Positions 6,396 through 14,412 are shown, counted from the first letter of the stretch. The stretch is DNA of 14,649 nt from CSP1-4 sp036559965 (GCA_036559965.1 DATBSD010000055.1:1-14649); one strand, 5' to 3'. Notes: generated by a model not told the origin, from the letters alone. Numbers and translations: made by a program.

Positions 6396-7304
6396 ATGGC
6401 GACCATGTCGCTCTATCTCTTCGTCGTCGGCGGCCTGGCGCTCGTCTTCGCGTTCGCCTGTCACGTCGCCTACACCACGATCCTGGCGCGTTCCGGGGTG
6501 GCCGTCGTGCGTCGCGGCCTGACGCCGGCCGGTGCCCTGATCGGCGGCGGGACGACGACCGTCGGCGGCGGCGCCCCGGCAGGCACGACGAGCGGCGCCT
6601 TCGCCATCTCGGCGGCCTGGGTGGCGGCCGTGTTCATGGCTATCTCGATGCTCCTGCGTGCCATCGTCGTGATGCGCGGACCGTGGGGCAACATGTACGA
6701 GTTCTCGGTCGCCTTCGCGTTCGGCATCCTGGCTGGCTACCTGTTCCTCGAGCGGCGCTACCCGATCCGATCGCTGGGCTTCCTGCCGCTCGGCGTGGCG
6801 ACCTTCCTCGTCGCCTACGCGGCGACCTTGCCCCACGAGATCGAGCCGCTCGTGCCGGCGCTCGACAACGCGCCGCTGCTGACCGTCCACGTGGCCATGG
6901 CCATGATCAGCTACGGCATCTTCGCGACCGCCTTCGGAGCCGCCGTCGCCTATCTCGCCCAAGGGCCCAGGGATCGCTTCGCGTGGTTGCCGTCGCACCG
7001 GACGCTCGACGAGGTCGCCTACCGGGCGGTCATCATCGGCTTCCCCATCTTCGCGACGATGATCATCCTCGGCTCCTGGTGGGCGTCGATCGCCTGGGGT
7101 CGCTACTGGGGCTGGGATCCCAAGGAGACGGCCGCGCTCGTGACCTGGCTCATCTACGCTGTCTACCTGCACGCACGTACTGCCCGGGGCTGGACCGGTC
7201 GCCCGGCGGCGATGATCCTCGTCATCGGCTTCGCGGCCGTCCTGTTCACCTACTTCGGCAACCTCTACTTCTCCGGCCTGCACGCCTACAGCGGCCTCGA
7301 CTGA
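6396..7304 (+). CDS. ccsB: Cytochrome c biogenesis protein CcsB/ResC type (CcmC/CcsA superfamily)
   Basis: The 302-residue polytopic membrane protein belongs to the heme-handling superfamily that, with ResB, forms the system II synthase attaching heme to apocytochrome c outside the membrane. The tryptophan-rich heme motif WGRYWGWDPKE is at 234-244, preceded by GSWWASIA. Conserved histidines are H165 (HVAMAMISYG) and H296 in GLHAYSG near the end. GPWGNMYEF at 96-104 is also typical. About eight membrane segments are visible. A glycine/threonine-rich stretch at 45-66 lengthens the first cytoplasmic or external loop. ATG at 6396 has AGGAG at 6383-6387, 8 nt upstream and overlapping the previous stop, so it is read with the cysteine-motif gene. 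No ResB-like partner is in the window. Naming differs between species (CcsA, CcsB, ResC). Confidence 0.92.
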   Translation: MATMSLYLFVVGGLALVFAFACHVAYTTILARSGVAVVRRGLTPAGALIGGGTTTVGGGAPAGTTSGAFAISAAWVAAVFMAISMLLRAIVVMRGPWGNMYEFSVAFAFGILAGYLFLERRYPIRSLGFLPLGVATFLVAYAATLPHEIEPLVPALDNAPLLTVHVAMAMISYGIFATAFGAAVAYLAQGPRDRFAWLPSHRTLDEVAYRAVIIGFPIFATMIILGSWWASIAWGRYWGWDPKETAALVTWLIYAVYLHARTARGWTGRPAAMILVIGFAAVLFTYFGNLYFSGLHAYSGLD

Positions 7305-7318
7305 GGCCGCGGCGGCCG

Positions 7319-8377
7319 CTAGGGCAGCCGGCCGAACCAGAGCGCCGAGAGCCCTGCGGCGGCGACCACGAGGATGAGCGCGCCGGCTGCGAACAGCCAG
7401 GTCGCCTCCTGCTCCTCGGTCGTCCAGCCGAGGCGCGACTCGAGATCTTCGTAGACGACCGCCAGCTCGTCTGCGGTCGGCGCATCGAAGGCCGTGCCGC
7501 CGGTCGTGTCGGCGATGCGCTGCAGGGTCTCCGTGTCGGGCGGCACCTCGAGCGTCACCGGCTGGCCGTTCTCGTCGGTCACCGTGACGCGGCCGGCGGC
7601 CGTGCCCAGGGCGATGGTGTGGATGGGCACGCCGAGCGCGGCGGCACGCTCGGCGGCAGCCAGCGGGTCGGCCTCGCCGGTCGAGTTGGCACCGTCCGAG
7701 AGGAGGATGGCGGCGACCGGCGTGGCACCCGTGCTCTCGTCGGGATCGGGGCTCGCCGCGCCGGGAGCATCGTCACCCGGGACGGGCTGGGCCGGAGCCA
7801 GGTCGCCACCGGGCTGGCCCCCGTCGGCGACGCCGCCACGAATGGCTTCGGCCAGGTCGAGGACCTGCATCAGCGCATCGCCCATGGCCGTGCCGTCGCG
7901 GGCACGCAGACCGGCGATGGCGGCCCGGACGGGCGCGCGGTCGGACGTCGGGCTGACGAGCGTGACAGGCTGGCTGGCGAAGGCAACGACCCCGACGCGC
8001 ACGCCGGCCGGCAGGCCATCGACGAAGTCCTGCGCCGCCGCGCGGGCGGCATCGAGGCGCGTCGGTGCGACGTCCTCGGCCTTCATGGAGCCCGAGATGT
8101 CGATGGCCAGGATGACGGCCGCGTCGTCGCGCGGCACGGGCACGAGCATCGTCGGCCGGGCGAGCCCCATCGCGAGCAGAGCGATGGCCACGAGGGCCAG
8201 GACGGGCGGCAGGTGACGGCGCCAGCCGGGCCGCCGGGGCGCCAGGTTGGCGAGCAGCTCGAGGTTCGTGAAGCGGACCGCGTAGCGGGTCCGGCGACGC
8301 TGGGCCCAGAGATAGAGCAGCACCAGGAGGGGCACGAGCAGGAGGCCGACGAGCATGGCCGGCGCCAGGAAGGTCAT
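7319..8377 (-). CDS. von Willebrand A membrane protein (BatA-like), third gene of MoxR operon
   Basis: The 352-residue protein has two N-terminal membrane segments (about 5-25 and 57-74), an outward von Willebrand A domain and a C-terminal membrane segment (about 328-347). This is the layout of BatA/aerotolerance proteins. The metal-dependent adhesion site is complete: DISGS with D93, S95 and S97, T163 in DGTAMGDAL and D228 in LLSDGAN. Residues 181-220 are a low-complexity insert rich in G, P, D and A between the T and D motifs, not part of the usual fold. The ATG overlaps the stop of the DUF58 gene as ATGA, so translation is coupled. MoxR-DUF58-VWA systems are thought to act as chaperone-like units for assembly or metal insertion of envelope proteins; the client here is unknown. 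Only 14 bp of GC-rich palindromic sequence separate it from the convergent ccsB stop. Confidence 0.9.
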   Translation of the reverse strand: MTFLAPAMLVGLLLVPLLVLLYLWAQRRRTRYAVRFTNLELLANLAPRRPGWRRHLPPVLALVAIALLAMGLARPTMLVPVPRDDAAVILAIDISGSMKAEDVAPTRLDAARAAAQDFVDGLPAGVRVGVVAFASQPVTLVSPTSDRAPVRAAIAGLRARDGTAMGDALMQVLDLAEAIRGGVADGGQPGGDLAPAQPVPGDDAPGAASPDPDESTGATPVAAILLSDGANSTGEADPLAAAERAAALGVPIHTIALGTAAGRVTVTDENGQPVTLEVPPDTETLQRIADTTGGTAFDAPTADELAVVYEDLESRLGWTTEEQEATWLFAAGALILVVAAAGLSALWFGRLP

Positions 8378-9366
8378 CGTGATGGAGTCCTCGGTTCGAG
8401 GCCGCGCGCCAGCGCGGCGAGCCAGTCGCCCTCGGTCGAGAGCCGCACGTGTCGGACGCCGAGGCGTCGGAGTTCGCCTGCCAGGCCGGCGCGATCGGCG
8501 GCCGCAGCCTGGTCGAACGCGGAGCGCAGGCGCCTGTCGCCGGTGTCGACGCGCAGGCTGCGTCCCGTCTCGGGGTCGGTCAGCGTCACCTCACCGACAT
8601 CGACGAGCGACTCCTCGCGGGGATCGAAGACCTCCACGGCGAGGACGGTCTGCCGCCCGGCCACGGCGGCGAGCTCGGAGCGCCAGTCGAGCGGCCCACG
8701 GAAGTCCGAGATGACGACGAGGAGACCGCCTCGCAAGCGGGTCGCGGCGAGCGATCGGAGCGCCGTCCGCAGCGATGTCTGGCCCGCGCCCTCCTCGGGC
8801 GGCTCGATGGCCATGGCGCCCGTCAAGCCGGCCATCGCCCGCCGCCCGCCACGCGGCGGTCGGATGATGGGCCGATCGACCGATCCGAAGGTCTGGCTGC
8901 CGAGACGATCGCGTCGCCGGACGATGACGCGACCGATGACCAGGGCGACGCCCTCGGCGACATCGGCCTTGCGTCGCTCTGCCGTCCCGAACTGCATCGA
9001 CGCCGACGCGTCGACCAGGATCCAGGCCGTGAGCTGTCGGTCGGGCACGTCCTCGCGGACCTGCGGCACGAGGCTGCGGGCGGTCGCGTTCCAATCGATG
9101 CGCCGGACGTCGTCGCCGGGTTCGTATGGCCGGATGCGATCGAGGTCCAGGCCGTCACCCGACCCGAGACCTCGGTGGTCGCCCGTCCGGCGCCCACCGA
9201 CGCGCCGCCGAAGGGCGACCTCGAGGTGGCTCGCGATGTCCTCGGCGATGGGTCCTGGCCCGGGCCTCGCCGGCGTCCGGGTCCGACCGCCGATGGTGGC
9301 CAGGTCGGCGCCGGCCGGCCATGCGGCGCCCGAGGCCGGGTTTCGCCCGGCCACGGGTTCGATCAC
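8374..9366 (-). CDS. DUF58 domain protein, second gene of MoxR operon
   Basis: The 330-residue soluble protein carries the DUF58 signature PYEPGDDVRRIDWNATAR at 80-97, followed by a von Willebrand A-like core with DASAS at 119-123. Unlike many DUF58 proteins it has no N-terminal membrane pair, so it should be cytoplasmic. The first 40 residues are proline, glycine and arginine rich and probably disordered. A later start is conceivable, but the GTG at 9366 is favoured because it overlaps the MoxR stop as GTGA, and at its other end the stop overlaps the VWA gene start. DUF58 proteins nearly always sit beside MoxR ATPases and are taken as adaptors between the ATPase and the VWA partner; the biochemical role is not settled. 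Confidence 0.9.
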   Translation of the reverse strand: MIEPVAGRNPASGAAWPAGADLATIGGRTRTPARPGPGPIAEDIASHLEVALRRRVGGRRTGDHRGLGSGDGLDLDRIRPYEPGDDVRRIDWNATARSLVPQVREDVPDRQLTAWILVDASASMQFGTAERRKADVAEGVALVIGRVIVRRRDRLGSQTFGSVDRPIIRPPRGGRRAMAGLTGAMAIEPPEEGAGQTSLRTALRSLAATRLRGGLLVVISDFRGPLDWRSELAAVAGRQTVLAVEVFDPREESLVDVGEVTLTDPETGRSLRVDTGDRRLRSAFDQAAAADRAGLAGELRRLGVRHVRLSTEGDWLAALARGLEPRTPSR

Positions 9367-10397
9367 GCGCTGGCCTCGCCGGCGGCCTCGATGAGGGGCG
9401 CTCGGACGAGGGTCATGACGCGCTCGATGACCGTGTCGGGCGTGATGCCGTCGGTCAGCGCGGCGTAGCTCATCACCAGGCGGTGCCGAAGGACGTCAGG
9501 CGCGAGCGCAGCGACGTCGGCCGGCAGCGCGTAGCGGCGACCATGGAGCAGCGCCAGGGCACGAGCCGCATGGACGAGGTTGATGGAGCCGCGCGGGCTG
9601 GCGCCGTAGCTGACGTAGGGCTCGAGATCGGGCGCGCCCCAGTAGCCCAGGCGGCGCGTCGCCTCGACCAGCCCGACGGCGTAGCTCGTGACCCGTGGGT
9701 CGACGTAGATCTCGTGGACCGCCGCCTGGAGACGCTGGAGGCCGGCGGCATCGAGCACCTCACGCGGCGCGAGACCGGGCTGAAGGGAGCGGGCGACGAC
9801 CTGGGCCTCCTCGATGGCGGTCGGGTAGTCGAGCACGACCTTGAGCATGAAGCGGTCGACCTGCGCCTCGGGCAGCGGGTAGGTGCCCTCGGCCTCGATG
9901 GGGTTCTCGGTCGCCAGGACGATGAACGGCTCGGGCACGCGGTAGGTCGTGCCACCGATGGTGACCTGGTGCTCCTGCATGACCTCGAGCAGTGCGCTCT
10001 GGACCTTGGCCGGCGCGCGGTTGATCTCGTCGGCGAGCAGGAAGTTGGCGAAGACCGGTCCCAGCTCGGTCTCGAACTCGGCCTGACCGGGCCGGTAGAT
10101 GCGGGTCCCGACGAGGTCGGAGGGCATCAGGTCGGGCGTGAACTGGATGCGCTTGAACGACCCCCCGAGGACGTCGGCGAGCGTCTTGATGGTCAGTGTC
10201 TTCGCCAGGCCGGGCACGCCCTCGAGCAGGACATGACCACCCGACAGGAGGCCGACGAGCACCCGCTCGAGCATCTGGTCCTGGCCGACGATGACGCGCC
10301 GCACCTCGAACAGGATGGCCTCGGCGATGGCGCGCGGATCGTCGCTGTCTGGCAGGGCGCGCAGGTCGCGCCGGGGCTCGGTCGTCGGTTCGGTCAC
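9363..10397 (-). CDS. MoxR-family AAA+ ATPase, first gene of operon
   Basis: The 344-residue AAA+ ATPase of the MoxR clade shows Walker A GVPGLAKT at 60-67, Walker B LLADE at 120-124, sensor 1 ATENP at 162-166 and the family segment EAEGTYPLPEAQVDRF at 168-183. The C-terminal lid (about 220-344) is complete. MoxR ATPases form hexamers that remodel VWA-containing partners, here encoded by the two coupled downstream genes. GTG at 10397 was chosen because GGGAGAA (10411 down to 10405) lies 7 nt upstream as a ribosome-binding site. This is the first gene of the operon, with 157 bp to the cyclase gene upstream. That space holds a GCCGGC-AGGCA-GCCGGC hairpin (10424-10440) in the leader and an 18-bp palindrome at 10515-10532, but no convincing promoter. 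Confidence 0.94.
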   Translation of the reverse strand: MTEPTTEPRRDLRALPDSDDPRAIAEAILFEVRRVIVGQDQMLERVLVGLLSGGHVLLEGVPGLAKTLTIKTLADVLGGSFKRIQFTPDLMPSDLVGTRIYRPGQAEFETELGPVFANFLLADEINRAPAKVQSALLEVMQEHQVTIGGTTYRVPEPFIVLATENPIEAEGTYPLPEAQVDRFMLKVVLDYPTAIEEAQVVARSLQPGLAPREVLDAAGLQRLQAAVHEIYVDPRVTSYAVGLVEATRRLGYWGAPDLEPYVSYGASPRGSINLVHAARALALLHGRRYALPADVAALAPDVLRHRLVMSYAALTDGITPDTVIERVMTLVRAPLIEAAGEASA

Positions 10398-10514
10398 GCG
10401 GTCGTTCTCCCGATGTGTGGGCGGCCGGCAGGCAGCCGGCTGAGGCCGTGCGGGCGTCGCGCGCCCATCGGGAGTGACTATCGCGCCCGAATCTGAAGGA
10501 ACGATGAGGGTCCC

Positions 10515-10532
10515 GGTTCAGAAACCTGAACC
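10515..10532. repeat. 18-bp palindrome, operator or hairpin between cyclase and MoxR genes
   Basis: GGTTCAGAAACCTGAACC has perfect 7-bp arms around AAAC. It lies 23 bp after the cyclase stop and 118 bp before the MoxR start, in a patch poorer in G and C than its surroundings. As RNA it would be a good hairpin, but neither strand has a T-run after it, so an intrinsic terminator is doubtful. A dimeric repressor site controlling the MoxR operon is equally possible. Confidence 0.45.
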
Positions 10533-10554
10533 TGACGGATCGAAGTGCGAGCGC

Positions 10555-13500
10555 CTAGACGACCTCGCTCGCCGTCGTCGCACCGACGCTTGGGGTCAGC
10601 TCGCTGGCGCTGACGTGGTCGGCCGACATGATCTTGTCGATCTGCGCGACGAGAGAGACCGCGCCCATCGACTCGAAGGCGGCCCGCGCCTCGGCGGCCA
10701 CGGCTCGGCACGCCGGCGTGCCTCGCAGCACGGCGGCCATGTCCAGCTGATGGCAGGCCAGATCGAACAGCAAGCCAAGCTCGCGGAAGACGCCGAAGGC
10801 TTCGTCGAACCCGCGCAGCGCGAACGCCGCCTCGCCCTCCATGGCATGCAGCGCCGCCCGGAGCGCCGATCGTCGTGCGTCCACCGCGCGGCCCTTTCTG
10901 GGCGCTGCCTCGACTCCCGTGACCGCTGCCCTGGCTCGCTCGACGTCGCCGACACGGAAGGCGCATCGAGCGATCATGAGATCGGCGTAGAAGAGATCGA
11001 CGTCCGTACCCCGGAACTCCTCGGCCAGCGGCAACGCATCCTCGATACGGCCGTCCATCAGGGCGAGGTACGCCTGGTTGCCCGTCCGCCATGCGCGGAA
11101 CTCATGGTGCGAGAACGACTCGTAGTCGGCGTCGATCGAACGGCGTACCTCGGCGGCTGTCTCCCGGTCGCCGAGGATGGTCAGCAGCAGCTCGCGTCCG
11201 GTGTCGAGCTGCGCGCGGGCGTAGGGCGTCAAGCCTTCGCGCTCGAGCTCGTCAAGCTCGGCGAGCGATCCGCGAGGATCGCCGGAATAGAACCGCATCC
11301 ACGCCACCGTGCCTTCGAAGCCCACCTCCAACTCGCTGTTTCCTACGCGGCGCGCGAGAGCGGCGCCTCGGCCGCTCAGCTCGCCCCACCGCGACGGCAC
11401 GTCGTCCTCGAGCACCGTGCCGATGTTGTTGATGGCGCGGAGCTGGATCCGGACGTCGTCGATCGACTCGGCGAGCTGCAGCGCACCCACGAGCAATGCG
11501 GCCCCTTGTCGAGCGTGCGACTTCGAGAGCGCCGTGCCCTTCGTGATCAGCACGTCCGCGATGACCGGCAGCAGGTCCAGGCGCTCCGCGATGTCGAGGG
11601 CCTTGTCGCACGCAGCGAGGATCTCGTCGTCAGGTCGCCAGTCGAGCATATAGCCACGGGCGAGCTCGGCGAACAACCAGGCGTGGCCTCCGTCATCGGC
11701 AGTCCCGACACGATCGATCTCCGGCTCGAGGCGAGCGATGGCCTCTTGCGTCCGGCCGCTGAGGTGGTACGCGGCGCTGACGCGAGCCAGGGCCCGCGCG
11801 GCTCGGGCCAGATCGCCGGCGTCGAAGAAGGTCGCAACAGCGGTCTCGAGCGGGGCGAACGCCTCGTCGTATCGGCCGGCGTCCGTGGCCGCGATGCCCG
11901 CGCGCTCCTCGAGATCGGCCCGCTCGAGCCGGTCGTCGGTCATGGCGATCGCTTCTCGCAGGTAGCCCAGCGCCTGCTCCGGCGAGCCGAGACTGGCGGC
12001 GCGGTCGGCGGCCGCGCGGAGCGACACGCGCGCCTGGGCGGCCAACGGGTCGGCGTCGGGTCCGGGTGACGTGCTCTGGTATGCCGCCAGGTAGTGGGTC
12101 GCGAGCAACGCTGGCAGCTCGGCGTCGTCGAGCGCCTCGAAGTAGCGGGCGGCGGCCAGGTGCCGCGAGCGGCGGTCGCGCTTGGCGAGCGTTGCGTAGG
12201 CGACCTCGCGGATGACGCCCTGGACGAACTGATACTGGCCACGCTCGGGCGAGAGGTCGTCGGCTTCGACGACCAGCCACTCTCGATCGACGAGGTCGTC
12301 GAGTCGGGCCCGCAGGTCGACGTCGCCATCGGCCGTCAGGCTGGCGATGGCCGCCAGGGTGAAGCTCTGGCCGAGCACCGCGGCATCCTGGAGCAGGGCG
12401 CGATCCTGTGCGCCCAGGGCGTCGAGCCGTGCAGCCACGAGGGCGTGCAGCGAGTCCGGCACCGAGAGCCGGTCGAGCGGTCGAGCCACTCGATAGCGGT
12501 CGTCCTCCCGGACCAGGCTCCCTTCGGCGACCAGCATGCGCACGATCTCGACGGCGTAGAGCGGCACGCCCTCCGCGCGTCCGAGGATGGCCTTGCGTGT
12601 CGACGTCGGCAGGCCGGGCACGAGACCCTCGAGGAGCGTCGCCATCGCCTCGGTCCCGAGCGGCTCGAGGTGGAGGCTGGTGAAGTTCCGTTGGCCAGCG
12701 CCCCAGGTCGGACGACGCTCGAGGAATTCCGGCCGCGCAAGGGTGATGACGAGGATGGGGTGGTTGCGTGACCGGGTGGCGAGCTCCTCGATGAAGTCGA
12801 CCAGGCCCATGTCCGCCCATTGCAGGTCCTCGAACACCAGGACGGCCGCCGTGCCGGTCTCCGCGACCCGCTCGAACAGCGTCCGCCACGCCCCGAACAG
12901 CTCGCCACGCTCCAGGCCGGGGTCCTCGAGGCCGAGCAGGGAGCGCAAGGCGGGCTCGAGCCGGATCCGCTCGTCGGCGTCGGGCACGTACTCGCGGAGC
13001 ATCGACCGAAGCTTGTCGGCCGTCGCCTCCGGTCCCTCGTCCTCGAGGATGCCCGCTCGGCCACGGACCATCTCGCCCAGTGCCCAGAACGAGACGCCCT
13101 CCCCGAACGCCGGCGAACGGCCCTGCTGCCAGCGGAGCACCTCCGACAGGCCATCGAGGTACTTGAGCAGCTCCCACGCCAGGCGGCTCTTGCCGATGCC
13201 GGCCTGGCCCGTGATCGAGACGATGCGCGCCCGACGCTCGCGGACGGTGCTGTGGTAGAGGTCCTTGAGGATCGCCAGCTCATCGTCGCGCCCGACGAAC
13301 GGCGCCTCGAGCCCCTCGCTGCGACCCTGGCCGCCACGGCGGCCGACCACGCGCAGAGCGCGCCAGGCAGCGACCGGCAGCGCCTTGCCCTTGAGCGCAT
13401 GGTCGCCGACGGACTCGTAGGCGATGGCCGCAGCAGACGCCTTGAGCGTCGACTCGCCGACGAGCACCGAGCCCGGCTCGGCGACGGCCTGGAGTCGGCT

Positions 13501-14079
13501 CGCCGTGTTGACGATGTCGCCCGCCACCATGCCCTGGCCCCGAGCCCCGACGGTCACGGCGGCTTCGCCAGTCAGGACCGCGGCACGCGCCGACACGGGC
13601 AGCTCGGTCGTGCCAAGCCGGGTCACGTCGGCGACCAGATCGAGGGCGGCCCGGACGGCCCGCTCGGCGTCGTCTTCGAAGGCCTGCGGCGCACCCCAGA
13701 CGGCCATGACCGCATCGCCGATGAACTTCTCGACCGTGCCGCCGTAGCGCTCGATCCGCTCGCGCGCGAGGTCGAAGTAGCGTCCCAGGAGATCTCGAGT
13801 CTCTTCGGGGTCGCGACCCTCGGCAAGGGCCGTGAAGCCGACGAGGTCGGCGAAGAGCACGCTCACGACGCGACGCTCGGCGATGGGTGCCGACACGGCC
13901 GCCGGAACCCCAGCCGGATCGGCGCCGGCTCCTGTCGCCGCACCGCACTCGGCGCAGAACTTCGCGCCGGGCGGCAGGATCGCGCCGCACTCGGTGCAGG
14001 CGCCTTCGAGGCGCGTTCCGCATTCGGGGCAGAACTTCTGTCCCGGCTGGACCTCGCTCTGGCAGGTGGCGCAACGCAC
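10555..14079 (-). CDS. Class III nucleotide cyclase / AAA ATPase / helical-repeat signalling protein
   Basis: Product of 1174 residues. Order of parts: double zinc ribbon (C3, C6, C17, C20 and C28, C31, C42, C45); class III cyclase domain (about 68-245); STAND-like AAA ATPase (from FVGRDDEL at 261) with Walker A GQAGIGKS at 291-298 and Walker B VLVFEDLQWAD at 413-423; then helical tetratricopeptide-like repeats to the end, with no LuxR helix-turn-helix. The cyclase has metal aspartates D78 (FADLVGFT) and D122 (EKFIGD), K118, N191 and R195, so it is probably active. The position that pairs with K118 for base recognition is M184 rather than Asp or Thr. Whether it makes cAMP or cGMP cannot be told. 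I chose the GTG at 14079 because GGGGAGGA lies 7 nt upstream and the zinc ribbon begins at once; the frame remains open for another 68 codons of non-conserved sequence upstream. A cytoplasmic sensor in which a ligand or nucleotide bound by the ATPase and repeats controls the cyclase is the likely scheme. Confidence 0.9.
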   Translation of the reverse strand: MRCATCQSEVQPGQKFCPECGTRLEGACTECGAILPPGAKFCAECGAATGAGADPAGVPAAVSAPIAERRVVSVLFADLVGFTALAEGRDPEETRDLLGRYFDLARERIERYGGTVEKFIGDAVMAVWGAPQAFEDDAERAVRAALDLVADVTRLGTTELPVSARAAVLTGEAAVTVGARGQGMVAGDIVNTASRLQAVAEPGSVLVGESTLKASAAAIAYESVGDHALKGKALPVAAWRALRVVGRRGGQGRSEGLEAPFVGRDDELAILKDLYHSTVRERRARIVSITGQAGIGKSRLAWELLKYLDGLSEVLRWQQGRSPAFGEGVSFWALGEMVRGRAGILEDEGPEATADKLRSMLREYVPDADERIRLEPALRSLLGLEDPGLERGELFGAWRTLFERVAETGTAAVLVFEDLQWADMGLVDFIEELATRSRNHPILVITLARPEFLERRPTWGAGQRNFTSLHLEPLGTEAMATLLEGLVPGLPTSTRKAILGRAEGVPLYAVEIVRMLVAEGSLVREDDRYRVARPLDRLSVPDSLHALVAARLDALGAQDRALLQDAAVLGQSFTLAAIASLTADGDVDLRARLDDLVDREWLVVEADDLSPERGQYQFVQGVIREVAYATLAKRDRRSRHLAAARYFEALDDAELPALLATHYLAAYQSTSPGPDADPLAAQARVSLRAAADRAASLGSPEQALGYLREAIAMTDDRLERADLEERAGIAATDAGRYDEAFAPLETAVATFFDAGDLARAARALARVSAAYHLSGRTQEAIARLEPEIDRVGTADDGGHAWLFAELARGYMLDWRPDDEILAACDKALDIAERLDLLPVIADVLITKGTALSKSHARQGAALLVGALQLAESIDDVRIQLRAINNIGTVLEDDVPSRWGELSGRGAALARRVGNSELEVGFEGTVAWMRFYSGDPRGSLAELDELEREGLTPYARAQLDTGRELLLTILGDRETAAEVRRSIDADYESFSHHEFRAWRTGNQAYLALMDGRIEDALPLAEEFRGTDVDLFYADLMIARCAFRVGDVERARAAVTGVEAAPRKGRAVDARRSALRAALHAMEGEAAFALRGFDEAFGVFRELGLLFDLACHQLDMAAVLRGTPACRAVAAEARAAFESMGAVSLVAQIDKIMSADHVSASELTPSVGATTASEVV

Positions 14080-14099
14080 GCCGGCGTCCTCCCCTCTGT

Positions 14100-14130
14100 C
14101 GGGACCCTCGTCCCGGACGATCGCAGCGTA
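14100..14130 (-). promoter_or_regulatory. Possible -10 and leader hairpin of the cyclase gene
   Basis: On the minus strand TACGCT (14130 down to 14125) fits TAnnnT and would start a leader of about 40 nt; no good -35 is seen. The leader contains CGGGAC-GAGG-GTCCCG (14115 down to 14100), a perfect 6-bp hairpin with a GAGG loop, ending 5 nt before the GGGGAGGA ribosome-binding site. The hairpin is clear; its function and the promoter are guesses. Confidence 0.25.
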
Positions 14131-14254
14131 CAACGCGCGGCACGGAGCAGTCGCCCACCACCGTTGCGCGGATCCGAACGCTTGTTCTGTCACCCTCCCT
14201 CGACCACCGCCTCCGAACCCGCCCGAGGCGGGCGCCGGACGATGGTCATCAGAC

Positions 14255-14295
14255 TGTCCACGCTGGGTCCACGCTCGACCCACAGGCTATCCACG
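14255..14295 (+). repeat. Three phased TCCACG repeats resembling DnaA boxes
   Basis: TCCACG occurs at 14257, 14268 and 14290, that is 11 and 22 bp apart, one and two helical turns. The surrounding 9-mers CTGTCCACG and CTATCCACG each differ at two positions from the DnaA boxes TTGTCCACA and TTATCCACA; the middle one (GGGTCCACG) differs at three. They lie on one face of the helix, 27 bp before the first NrdR-like box. Binding by DnaA or another phased regulator is inferred. Confidence 0.3.
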
Positions 14296-14321
14296 ATGCA
14301 TCGACAGGCTCGTCGGCGTGA

Positions 14322-14337
14322 TCACCACATGTTGTGG
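14322..14337 (+). promoter_or_regulatory. NrdR-box-like palindrome 1
   Basis: TCACCACATGTTGTGG agrees with the published NrdR consensus (acaCwAtATaTwGtgt) at most positions, including the C at 4 and the G at 13. Its core ACCACA-TGT-TGTGGT is a perfect 6-bp inverted repeat. NrdR is the ATP/dATP-sensing repressor of ribonucleotide reductase genes and binds paired boxes. Confidence 0.6.
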
Positions 14338-14354
14338 TCGGGCGGCGCATCGAA

Positions 14355-14370
14355 ACCCCACATCTTGTGG
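14355..14370 (+). promoter_or_regulatory. NrdR-box-like palindrome 2
   Basis: ACCCCACATCTTGTGG repeats box 1 with core CCACA-TCT-TGTGG. It begins 33 bp after box 1, about three helical turns, close to the 31-32 bp usual between paired NrdR boxes. It ends 7 bp before the -35 hexamer, so bound repressor would touch RNA polymerase. Confidence 0.6.
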
Positions 14371-14377
14371 TTTGACC

Positions 14378-14406
14378 TTGACATCGCCTGCTCTCAGGGG
14401 TAGTGT
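14378..14406 (+). promoter_or_regulatory. Sigma-A promoter TTGACA-17-TAGTGT
   Basis: A perfect -35 TTGACA (14378-14383) and a TAnnnT -10, TAGTGT (14401-14406), are separated by exactly 17 bp. This is the only near-consensus two-part promoter seen in the window. Transcription should start near 14413. A second TTGACC directly before the -35 (14372-14377) overlaps the edge of the control region. Confidence 0.75.
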
Positions 14407-14412
14407 CCTTGG

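Noticed and set aside
7305..7318. GGCCGCGGCGGCCG between ccsB and VWA stops as a bidirectional terminator
   Set aside because: The stem is at best four to six pairs with no T-run on either side; such GC palindromes are common here.
6683..9394. 903-codon plus-strand open frame covering ccsB and the VWA/DUF58 genes
   Set aside because: It crosses recognised genes of both strands and its translation is compositionally shadow-like with no domain.
14080..14283. 68-codon N-terminal extension of the cyclase protein
   Set aside because: The residues are not family-like, the zinc ribbon starts right after the GTG at 14079, and a strong ribosome-binding site precedes that GTG.
12820..14403. Plus-strand open frame antisense to the cyclase gene and running into the control region
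   Set aside because: It would run through the NrdR-like boxes and promoter, and its product shows no recognisable motif.
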